A stretch of 64,000 nt of DNA from Manduca sexta (taxonomy: Eukaryota; Arthropoda; Insecta; Lepidoptera; Sphingidae), in assembly GCF_014839805.1 (NCBI RefSeq), contig NC_051138.1, positions 13,638,983 through 13,702,982 of the forward strand, written 5' to 3'. Positions 34,888-44,477 of this stretch are shown here, piece after piece (positions within the stretch are counted from its first letter, which is position 1; each line of letters opens with the position of its first letter). The notes under the pieces were generated by a model. That model searched no databases and had not been told where the DNA came from. It worked only from the letters and a program-made list of their open reading frames with translations. The position numbers were made by a program, and so were the translations under genes.

Positions 34888-35107
34888 ATCCTCCAAGGGG
34901 TAGGCATGGGTTCCATGCCACCCAATTTTCGCCATGTGTTTTCTATACCATTATGTGATGTGGTGGGAGCCTGTTGCAATAATTCCAGATTTCGGGTAAT
35001 ACTGAGTAGACAAACCCAATATCACTTTGCCCAAACTAGTATTCGAACCCAGGACCTTAGAGCGATGTTGTACCGCGTATGCGACATACCTACGCCATCG
35101 AGACAGA
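34888..35107 (-). repeat. Family D SINE, near full length
   Basis: Tail block CCAAGGGGTAGGCATGGG, body ATACTGAGTAGACAAACCC and an inverse B box region TATTCGAACCCAGG, then GCGACATACCTACGCCATC at the tRNA-like head. The 94-codon ORF across it is incidental. Confidence 0.7.
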
Positions 35108-35518
35108 ATAGAATAGTCATTCCAGGAAAGTAATTGGAAGTTTTTGGGAAAATTAACTTCAATGTGGGCGGAGCCACGAGCAACACTTAATACGCTACTT
35201 AGTAATTATTAATAAGATCTGCGAACAATCGTGTTAATGGCCGTGTAATTGCGTATTAGGAATTAATTTATGCATCAATGTTATAAATTAGTTAGCTGTG
35301 GATGACGTCATTGTCTGAAAGTTCCAGGGACCCTTTTAAGAGAGTATTCGAAAACCCTTTTGTTCGGTAATGATTACCTCCCATAAGGAACGTTCTTAAC
35401 TACTAAATATGTAGGCTTAGATTTCCTAAGATCCTGATACGGTTTTAAGAGGGTTGTTGAGTTAAAAAATATTTTAAGATACTATACAAATCTGATTAAA
35501 ACTTACTCGAGACGTATT
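35108..35518. other. Non-coding, nothing firm
   Basis: GGGCGGAGCCACGAGCAACA at 35165-35186 may be a remnant of a Helitron-like 3' hairpin. No gene. Confidence 0.3.
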
Positions 35519-35717
35519 AAATTAGTCGAAAACAACACGGTTTTACTCACGTATGTGGTCGGAATTGCCGACCAATTTCAGACAGTGATCGAGAGGGCTC
35601 AGCGACCCGACTTCCTCTCAGCACTCGCCTCTGAGCATGACCTACTTAATAGGTCGAAACTGGTCGCCGATTCCGACTACATAGTACGTGAGTAACCGTC
35701 TTATTTTCGACTAATTT
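35519..35717. mobile_element. Foldback MITE, 199 bp
   Basis: AAATTAGTCGAAAA at the left and TTTTCGACTAATTT at the right are perfect inverted repeats. Pairing continues inward (ACGGTT, ACTCACGTA, GTCGGAAT) for more than 50 bases. No ORF. It is a different family from 16980-17231 and from family E. Confidence 0.85.
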
Positions 35718-35884
35718 CATACAAATCTCATTAATACAGAATGAAATATATTAATCGGATAGATATTAATATTTACTGCACACGAGAACAGTATCCACCG
35801 CAAGCTGAAATTTAAATGACAGTATAAAACCGAGGGCAGGAAAGGATTACGTCAATTACGTGGCGGTAGATTTCCCGTATTATT

Positions 35885-36114
35885 TTAGACTTTGTATGTA
35901 TCCATAAATGTGTAGGTGAATGTAAGAATTTCACATCTAAACTACTGAATCGATTTTGATAAAGTTTTAGAATAATCGTGTTACCTAAAAGCCGTTTTAG
36001 TTTATTCGTTTAGGTGACAATATTTTTTTAATAAATTCTTAATTAAAAAAATCCTCTACTTTTTATTATTGGCAACCCTAATTCCATGAGCGCATAACCG
36101 CGAGCAAAAGTTAG
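35885..36114 (+). repeat. Eroded Helitron-like element
   Basis: Right end CCGCGAGCAAAAGTTAGTA is a mutated CTAG/T terminus. Interior AACTACTGAATCGATTTTGA is the kind of sequence found near 5' regions of these elements. Boundaries approximate. Confidence 0.4.
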
Positions 36115-36329
36115 TATGGAATCTATTTAAATTTGCAAGCCCCTTTCATGTTACAAGTATATTAACTTCGTTATTAGTGGTTAGAAATTAATATTTTCGT
36201 TTTTATTTGGTGTAATGACGATGGACATGAAATGTAACCTGCGCCATGATACTGATGCCGCAAAAAAAATACTTATAATATAATTTTAAAGTATTTTTTT
36301 TATATTTTCAGTGAACACTCACAAAAAGT

Positions 36330-36446
36330 AGAGTAATAAAGGTTGCAAGAAGTCACGAAAAGCAGACCGCTTCCAAGAGTATGGCCGTGAAACTTTAGGG
36401 GAGGAGAGGCTGTATGTACAGCAGTGGACATCCAGTCTCCAATGAA
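36330..36446 (+). pseudogene. C-terminal remnant of an RTE-type LINE reverse transcriptase
   Basis: In frame from 36365: DRFQEYGRETLGEERLYVQQ followed by WTSSLQ and a TGA stop (36443-36445). The final YVQQW-plus-stop pattern is characteristic of lepidopteran RTE/BovB-like elements. Nothing upstream is recognisable, so this is a severely 5'-truncated copy. Confidence 0.6.
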
Positions 36447-36628
36447 CCTTACAATATCATTAAACTATGGATTTCCTTCCGATCCTCTTAGACTGGTTTC
36501 GGTGATATAACGCAACACGATGTTAACCAAGACAGTGCTAACAGACGATATTTAAGTTTAGTATGCACTAATAACATAATACTTTATATAACTAGATTCC
36601 ATACTAACACGGAGCTTTTCATTTGAGT

Positions 36629-36952
36629 ATAGTATCAGCCCTGTATTATATACTGTCCCACTGTTGGGCACGGGCCTCCTCTACTACTGAGAGGGATTAG
36701 GCCTTAGTCCACCACGCTGGCCTAGTGCGGATTAGTAGACTTCACACACCTCCGAAATTCCTATAAAGAACTTCTTAAGTATGCAGTTTTCTAACGGTGT
36801 TTTCCTTCACCGTTAAAGCAAGCGATAATTCACAAAGAATACACACATACTTTTAGAAAAGTCAGAGGTGTGTGCCCTTTGGTTTTTGAACCTGCGGACA
36901 TTCGTCTCAGCAGTCCGTTCCACAACCAACTAGGCTATCTGCGCTTTTTTTG
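36629..36952 (-). repeat. Family A SINE with TSD
   Basis: Complete copy, flanked by CATTTGAGT (36620-36628 and 36953-36961). The poly(A)/ATT tail is short. Confidence 0.88.
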
Positions 36953-36961
36953 CATTTGAGT

Positions 36962-37950
36962 GTGGTCGAACAATTATGAATTCGATGATGTTATTAGCAT
37001 TAATCATCAATATGCAGTATGTACTTCGTAGTAGATCTGGCGTTCCATATACTCCTTGTGTTTGACTGAACTGTTCTGCAATCCATACACTTTAGTATGA
37101 TTTCAATATTGACAGCGTGTGGTTATGTACGGAGTGACGCTCATAATATAAGAACACGAGTCTAAGTGTTAACCTGAATGAAAATAAAAAATATTAGTTC
37201 AAAAAAGGTAAAATAGGTAAAATTATTGGTTGTTCTAGTGAATAAACAACTTATATCAGTGACGTTTTAATTGCCATTTTAGTATGTGTCTATAGAATGT
37301 AAGTTATGCTTCAGATTTATATAATAGTAAAGATCTACTCATGGAAGTTATAACAAACCATTATTTCTTTAAGTTCTGTGAAATTATTTTCTGATATGAA
37401 TATTTATGAACCGAGTGAATAAGGTGTATTCAACTGCGTTTATTCATTATTAAATTCACCGCAAGACATTATAACACGTTAGTATTCGTCTGCTACATCT
37501 TCTAAGTAAATAAACATTTCTAGTCTCTCCTTTACTCCAAAACTAACAACAAACGCTATGCAAGCAATTAAAAGAACATCAAATACAGTTTCAAGACTAA
37601 ATAAACTGCAACTCTGAATTCTGAAACTGCAACTATGACGCATATCAGCGGTCCTATGCTGGCTGTAAAAAATGTTTGACAAAAAAAACCTACTGTCACC
37701 GCTTTGTATAGTTCGTTAACGGTAGATTCAGTCGGTTATATGCATGGACGAAATAGTTTGATGGAACTATAGGGCTGGCCGGTGATTAGCGAGCAGCGTT
37801 TAGCTTTGTTTCTGGTTTGGGAATTGTAAGATTTTCGCTAACTTACTTTAAAAATGTAATACATATATGTACACGATATGAGAGTAATATCACATATCGT
37901 TAAAAGTAAGACAGTGGTACAACCCGGGCAGCAACGTTTCATCAAGTGTT
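36962..37950. other. Non-coding, nothing identified
   Basis: AT-rich. The 67-codon minus ORF at 37479-37682 has no splice or domain support. Confidence 0.4.
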
Positions 37951-37954
37951 CTCT

Positions 37955-38262
37955 GGTGATAGGTCTTTCATATGTGAGAGTCTGCCTGGGTAGGTACCAC
38001 CGCAATGTTTATTACCACCGACAAGCAGCAGTGTGTAGGCACTGTTGTTCCGGTTTGAAGAACATTGGTAGCCAGTATAACTACTGGCCATAATGAGACT
38101 TAACATCTCATAATATCTCAGGATGACGAGCGCAGTGGAATACCAAACAATACTTTGTAATTCAAGGTGTGGGATGGTGTTCCTATTGTTTATAGGCGGT
38201 CGTATCGCTTACCGTCAGGCGAACAGCAAACTCGTCTCGTCATTCAAATCAATAAAAAAAGT
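37955..38262 (+). repeat. Family B, full length
   Basis: The best-preserved sense copy: starts GATAGGTCTTTCATATGTGA, contains GGTAGGTACCACCGCAATG and ends CATTCAAATCAATAAAAAAA. The 71- and 104-codon ORFs overlapping it are not genes. Confidence 0.82.
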
Positions 38263-38430
38263 CTTATGTGATGGAGCGAGCCTTTCCCCATATCGGTTAC
38301 GAAATCCAGACTCCGGGCTAATACTGAGCAGAAAAATCCATATTACTGTCCGACCCGGGATCCAAACTCGGGACGCCGGAACGGTGGTCATACCGCGCAC
38401 GCAATACTATTACGCCACTGAGGAAATCAC
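38263..38430 (-). repeat. Family D SINE directly abutting family B
   Basis: Begins TTATGTGATGGAGCGAGCC without spacer after the family B A-tail and runs to the inverse head ATTACGCCACTGAGG; inverse B box at CCCGGGATCCAAACTCGG. The juxtaposition suggests family B inserted into the tail of an existing D copy. Confidence 0.7.
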
Positions 38431-39079
38431 AATATAATATTCTACCCATTTACTACTTATGTCCGTTATTTTCGACCTAACTGACCTAATTTTCTATTGT
38501 GTTAGAAAGAAAATATGACAGCAGAAATAACAGACTGTATACAATTAGGTATATGTACGTGGCTAGATGTTTATTAAGTATATTTCTGGAACAAGACTAG
38601 TGAATGTATTATCTTATATTTTTACTAATGATAACCAAAGGTTTATCGAGTAAATTACTTATGCTTGCCGTTTTATTCCCGTACGTTATGACTGCTAGAA
38701 TGCTCTAATGACGATTTTGATAATTATCATCGTTAGACATTTTCTATATAAAGACTATAAGGCAAATATAACAATCTTATAAGCATTGTAAAATATGACG
38801 AAGAGTTTTGAGATAAGGTTCCTTCTTCTTTAGTCACTTCTTGGCAGGCGCAGTGCCTCACACGTATCAAATAAAATAATATTTTTTAGAAGTATGTCAA
38901 AAAATATCAATGCTCGTATTCCTATTGTATTTACTCATCCCAGTGGATGCCATATCCAGTTGCACTGCATAGTAAAAAGCTAGCCGAATCGGTGCCAAAT
39001 TTTGCATTCATATTGTTATAAAAGAGAAGCTTCAGTTTCGTAGCATTTATTTTTAAAACATAAAATGTTCGTCGTAAGG
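38431..39079. other. Non-coding, nothing identified
   Basis: AT-rich spacer before a SINE. Confidence 0.35.
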
Positions 39080-39093
39080 TATTTAGGTATTAA

Positions 39094-39435
39094 TAATAAT
39101 AATATCAGCCCTGTATTATATACTTGCCCACTGCTGAGCACGGGCCTCCTGTACCAATGAGAGGGATTAGGCCTTAGTCCACCACGCTGGCCTAGTGCGG
39201 ATTGGTAAATTACACACACCTTCGAAATTTCTATAGAGAACTTCTCAGATGTGTAGGTTTCCTCACGAAGTTTTCCTTCACCGTTAAAGCGAATGATAAA
39301 TTCACAAAGAATATACACATGTTTTTTTAGAAAAGTCAGAGGTGCGTGCCCTTGGGATTTGAACCTGCGGACATTTTTTGGCAGTCCGTTCCACACCCAA
39401 CTAGGCTATCGCCGCTTTTTAAATATAAATATATA
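39094..39435 (-). repeat. Family A SINE with perfect TSD
   Basis: Flanked by TATTTAGGTATTAA at 39080-39093 and 39436-39449 (14 bp, perfect). A small A/T expansion follows the head. The 126-codon minus ORF over it is a read-through artefact. Confidence 0.9.
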
Positions 39436-39671
39436 TATTTAGGTATTAACCCATTTTAAATATAAAAATACGATAAAATAATTATACTTAGGCATCTGTC
39501 TGAATGAGAATAAAACACATCTGGCGCCGTATGATAGTGACCCCTCATTCCATATTACCTTATGTCGTCTACAGCCCATTTTGAGAATCAATTATTTCCT
39601 AGCGCACCCCCGAAATTACTGTATTTTATATATTGAGGCTTATGAGTCTTATCTTTAAGTTCATATTTACA

Positions 39672-39790
39672 AACTAATATTATAAATGCACGTATTTCTT
39701 TGTTCGATTGTTAAACTTACATGGCTGAACTTCTAAACGGATTAAGGTGGAATTTGGTATGAAGATAGTTTGGATGTATAGGACGGACTA
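39672..39790 (+). repeat. Helitron-like 5'-end fragment
   Basis: ACTAATATTATAAATGCACG followed by TTCTAAACGGATTAAGGTGG is the usual 5' opening; no CTAG terminus found downstream. Confidence 0.4.
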
Positions 39791-41514
39791 CCTACCTCTT
39801 AAGCACGCACAAGGCGGCAGTATCGCCTACTATGAGAGAAGCAGTGGCTATGCTGCGGCTGATGATTATGGTGATAGGAAAAATTGCTTTACCGAAGTTA
39901 TTAAATCGTCTCCTGATGTGAATCAAATTATGGTGGGTAATGACTGATCATTTCAGTAAACAAATATTTCATCACCTACGACTATATCTTCTTTAATAGG
40001 TTTTAAAATTCCACATCAACGAATGTAATGAATAGTATTTATCTACATAGTAATACCTCAACCTTATCTATTATTGTATTACAACAAATGAATGACATCT
40101 TTGTTCATGTTGTACGTAAAATCAGCTGAACTGTTTTTGATGAAGGATCTCGTGCACACAATAATGTAGCTATAAATGCAAATAGTAAAAAAAATCTACA
40201 CAAATAATTCAGCGACATAATATTATGTATAAAGTATACCTTTGCGACTGTAAATAATATATCTCAAGTGGGAAATCGATTTCCACAAATTCTACGACAG
40301 CGTAAAAAATTGCACACTACATTTGCGTCTAGAGCCGATTTGTCTTGCTTACACAATGACCTCAAATTTCCTATCTTTTCCCTTAACCTACAAAAGGTAG
40401 AGGTCAAATATAAAGTCAGACTAAAGAAATGTTATCGTAGGCATCTATTTTTTTAATATAATGGAGTTCCATTGGAGTCTAGTAAACGCGTTTTTACCTA
40501 TTTGAAGAAACATTATTTTAAAACTGCAAATCATTTTAAAAAATGAAATTCTTTAAGCAGAAAGAACCTGAATTTTGTTTACGGTCACATAATTGTTTTT
40601 GTTCTTCCGTTTTATTTGTTTCTTTAAAAAAAATTACAAAATCTGTTTGGCTGTTCCGGAGATTAACGCGTTCAAACAAATCCTTCAACTAAAATTTCTA
40701 TAGAAATACACTGCTATTGCACGAACAAATTATTTTTACTCAGAGCTACATTATTATATTTTTATTTTTACATTTTATGCTATTGAATCGGGAGCCCTTT
40801 TTATCCGACTTTCATAAAATGGTGTTTTCAAATCTTGAGTTTGATTTTTTAATCAACACATTCATTATATTAATCAAAATGATTTCTAAATGGTTATATC
40901 AAGTCCGGCCTGAAACACATTACCAAGAAACTTTAAATTACAGATGAACACTATATTCGCGATTCTGACATATCACACGTTAAACCTCATAATTTTAACT
41001 AACTACACTAGCTTAGCTCATTCAGAAAACAATGTTTAAACACTGCTTAATGTAAGCATAAAAAAACAGGCCATCGTGACTATTTCTTGCACATATCAAC
41101 TGGTAAAATATATAGCTTTGCTAACTATGCTGTTAGACATCAATATAAAGTCTTTTTGAGCTTATATTGCGATTTTATAAAATGTAGGTCGATTTTTTTA
41201 CTTTGACTTTTCGATGACTAACACCTCAGTCAGTCCCGTGACCATGAACGCTGCAGTCTTCAAAACGTCGGAAGAAAATCATATATAATCATTATACTGT
41301 TAACTGTAACAATGGAGACAATATTTTGTACCCTTATACGCTTCGTTGAACTTGTATGTTAGAACAAGGTTTAATTTTCTGTATAACAATCCAGGAAATA
41401 GTTCTTAAGTTTGTATAACAATATAACTTCGTAGATATTATGTTAACGGGAAGAACAATATTTATACAAGAATTGTTATGTTAATATCACACACTGACGC
41501 GTTTTATTACTAAA
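39791..41514. other. Non-coding, nothing identified
   Basis: AT-rich for 1.7 kb. ORFs of 62-76 codons lack motifs and splice context. Confidence 0.4.
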
Positions 41515-42070
41515 GCAGAAGGCAATAGCCCATTTGGTGCATCCATTATCCGCCAGGCGTATACTGTGATAGGAGGCGAGCCTATCTCCATATCAGGTAT
41601 AATAGATTTCAACCTCATACTAAATAAAAAAATAATATTACTTTGTTCGACCCTTTGTTTATTATGTAGCGGCGATAGCCTTGTTGGGTGTGGAACGGAC
41701 TGCCAAGACGAATGTCCGCAGGTTCAAATCCCAAGGGCACACACCTCTGACTTTTCTTAAATCTTGTGTGTATTCTTCTTTGTGAATTTATCGTTCGCTT
41801 TAACGGTGAAGGAAAACATCGTGAGGAAACTTGCACATCTGAGAAGTTCTCTATAGGAATTTCGAAGGTGTGTGAAGTCTACCAATCCGCACTAGGCCAG
41901 CATGGTGGACTAAGGCCTAATCCCTCTCAGTAGTAGAGGAGGCCCGTGCTCAGCTGTGGGCAAGTATATAATACAGGGCTGATATTATTATTATTATTAT
42001 TGTCTGACCCGGGATCAAACCTGGGACATCCGCACTGCAGTTGCACAAGCTCCCAGGCAGTCATGTTATA
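41515..42070 (-). repeat. Family D SINE interrupted by a family A SINE
   Basis: The left part (41515-41653) has the TTTGGTGCATCC and GGCGAGCCTATCTCCATATC blocks. The right part resumes at 42002 with CTGACCCGGGATCAAACCTG, the inverse B box. The two halves are collinear around the insertion. Confidence 0.7.
41669..42001 (+). repeat. Family A SINE (sense) nested in family D
   Basis: Plus-strand copy with a readable pol III promoter: A box within GATAGCCTTGTTGGG (41674-41688) and B box GGTTCAAATCC (41721-41731), ending GGGCTGATATT(ATT)n. Flanking TGTTCGACCC (left) and TGTCTGACCC (right) may be an imperfect TSD. Confidence 0.85.
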
Positions 42071-42467
42071 CACTATTATTGAATAAATAGTTCAGAAAAT
42101 AAACGCTTTTATAACGAATGGGTACGCAGTGACGTGATACCAACATATAATTGTGATAGACATTATACCCTATCTTGGCTTATCGCTATATTATTAGAAT
42201 CTTACACATATTATATTCAGACCATCTTTCAGCAAGGGGGATTCTACATCTTGTTTCTTCGACGATATAACTAAAATGAGAAAAACTGGTCATCGGAAGC
42301 CAAATAGAGGAAATTGTGTACTAAAATATATGGAGATCTTTACTCGAAATACGACAAAGAAATGAAATTCAATAAATTATATAAGGACAATTAAAGCCTA
42401 TAAGGAAAAAACCCCAAACTGATTTGAAAAAAGAAAAATGTACCTAACGGCATACTTAATATAAACT
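42071..42467. other. Non-coding, nothing identified
   Basis: AT-rich spacer. Confidence 0.35.
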
Positions 42468-42798
42468 TGTTTTTTATTGCTTTAAATAACGAAACGAGCT
42501 TGCCATTGGCCTGATTGTAAGCGATACTACCACCCATAATCAATAGAAACACCATCAAATACTTGAATTATAAAGTGTTATTTGGTATTCCGCTGCCATT
42601 GTTGCCATCTACTGCTCGCCTTCCTGAGACATGAGATGTTAAGTCTTAATATTATGTCCAGTAGTTAGACTGGTTACAATGTCCTTCAAACCGGAACACA
42701 ACAATGACTACAAACTGCTGCTTGAAGGCAGAAATAGATATTGTGGTAGTACCTACCCAGGCGAACTCTCTTATATGAGAGCCCTGCCACCAGTATTG
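42468..42798 (-). repeat. Family B with a ~25-bp internal expansion
   Basis: Ordinary tail and head blocks. Between GGTATTCCGCTGCC and CTCGCCTTCCTGAG there is an extra imperfect duplication (GCCATTGTTGCCATCTACTG). Confidence 0.75.
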
Positions 42799-43385
42799 AG
42801 AAATGCTATTGTTAAACCAACGAAAGGCAATAAAATTTTATAGCACTCCGAAATTATATTACAGTAAGTATCTTTCGGATTTAGATCTCTCGACCCGGAG
42901 ATTTGAATAAGCTTGTAATGAACCTTTTTATATGTAAAGTCTTTCTAAATGATTTTGAATACAATACGATGGAAAATATTCAGCTTAACGTAGCTGAGTA
43001 TGGACAGAAGATAGAATAGATATAGGGCGGTTATTATTTTATATACAAGGTTACTTAATGGAAACACACATTCGTCTTTACTTTTGTCGACATTGCACCA
43101 AAAATCATCCATTAATAACAAATATTTTAACCAAAAATCCTGATTGTAGTTGTTAGATATTTTGATCATTTTTTAGTTTAATGCTAATATGGCATGCGCG
43201 TGAGTGTATATGAGTGTAGATGTTGCCGCTGCCATGATTCCCTTAGAGTAGTAGTGGCGTTAAGGCGCTTTAAATTAGTTTTACTTTTTATTAATATTTA
43301 TTTTGTTCGAAACTCACACGTTTTATTTAGTAACACATGCCATAATGATCATGTATATTTATTTATTTAAAATTGGATATAAGCT
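42799..43385. other. Non-coding, nothing identified
   Basis: AT-rich; the 74-codon minus ORF is unconvincing. Confidence 0.35.
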
Positions 43386-43397
43386 AACAGTAACAGT

Positions 43398-43983
43398 CCG
43401 CCCTGTGGACTGGGGGCGTTTGGAGAATTCCACCACGGTATCCCCTGCCTGTCGTAAAAGGCGACTAATAGGGGCCATCGGGGGGTCGCCGGCGGGCAGC
43501 AGGGGGCTGTCGGCCGCTGGTGTAGGTTGTGCATGCTTAGCACATTGTGGTGACCCCCGGGATGGACGGCAGTGTGTAGTTGGCCTCATGCTGCCGTAGA
43601 CGCCGAGGGCGTCCTTCGGTGCGCGGGGGCTTCTGAGCCCCCCCCATAGGAGACGGGCCGCAAGGCGGCACCGCGCAGGGGCGGCTGCGGTCGCAGACTA
43701 GACACTTCAACGTCAGAGGAAGCCCGCAGCCGTCCCTAATGCGCCGAAGAGGGCCACCGCGGAGTTTTAGCTGGTAGGCCGTGCATAGGTTAAGTTGTAT
43801 ATAGGGTTAGGGACTCGGCCCGGCGGTCGCCCGAAGGTCGTCATCAAATCCGGGCGGCTCAACGCCGGGCCGTAAGGCACGGTTACCCCAGCATAACCGC
43901 TCAGTCGCCCCCCACGAAGGCTGGGCGGTAGTAATAAGGGACTTTCTCCGCGAAACCAAAAAAAAAAAAAAAAAAAAAAAAAA
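43398..43983 (+). mobile_element. GC-rich structured poly(A) retroelement, family unknown
   Basis: A ~586-bp unit, GC-rich in an AT-rich setting, ending in about 26 A residues. Flanked by AACAGTAACAGT at 43386-43397 and 43984-43995 (perfect 12-bp TSD), so this is a retrotransposed insertion. No long ORF. Perfect potential stems are frequent: CGCCC/GGGCG at the extreme 5' end (43399-43403 with 43414-43418); CCCC/GGGG enclosing GTCG/CGAC (43442-43474); CGGCCCGGCG/CGCCGGGCCG (43816-43825 with 43863-43872); GGTTA/TAACC (43881-43898). The CCTGCCTGTCGTAAAAGGCG block I have seen in other insect retroelement leaders. It may be a non-autonomous element joining the 5' and 3' UTRs of a LINE, a SINE-like RNA, or an internally deleted LINE copy. 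Confidence 0.75.
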
Positions 43984-44126
43984 AACAGTAACAGTACACC
44001 AAATCGCTTATATGATAATTAATATTTTAACAAGAACAAAGCAGTAACGAAATTATTGTAGGTACAAAAGACTCACTATAATTTGTATGACATAGAAACT
44101 TACAAACATTTTTATTAATACTATGA

Positions 44127-44466
44127 TAAATAATAATACAATAATATCAGCCCTGTATTACTGTCCCACTGTTGGGCACAGGCCTCCTCTACTACTGAGA
44201 GGGATTAGGCCTTAGTCCAACACGCTGGCCTAGTGCGGATTGGTAGACTTCACACACCCTCGCAATTCCTATAGAGAACTTGTCAAGTACGCAGGTTTCC
44301 TCACGATGTTTTCCTTCACCGTTAAAGCAAGGGATAATTCACAACATAACACACACATAATTTTTCAGAAATCTCAGAGTTTTGTGCCCTTGGGATTTGA
44401 ACCTGCGGATGTTCGTCTCGGCAGTCCTTTCCACAACCAACTAGGCTATCGCCGCTTTTTTAATTA
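44127..44466 (-). repeat. Family A SINE with TSD
   Basis: Full-length copy lacking 6 bases in the TATATACTG block. Flanking TAATACTATGA (44116-44126) and TAATGCTATGA (44467-44477) differ at one base. Confidence 0.85.
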
Positions 44467-44477
44467 TAATGCTATGA

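Noticed and set aside
39016..39396. 126-codon minus ORF
   Set aside because: Read-through of a family A SINE bounded by a TSD.
41669..41760. Possible tRNA gene (A and B boxes present)
   Set aside because: No acceptor stem or anticodon arm that folds; this is the tRNA-like head of a SINE. The same applies to the other SINE heads.
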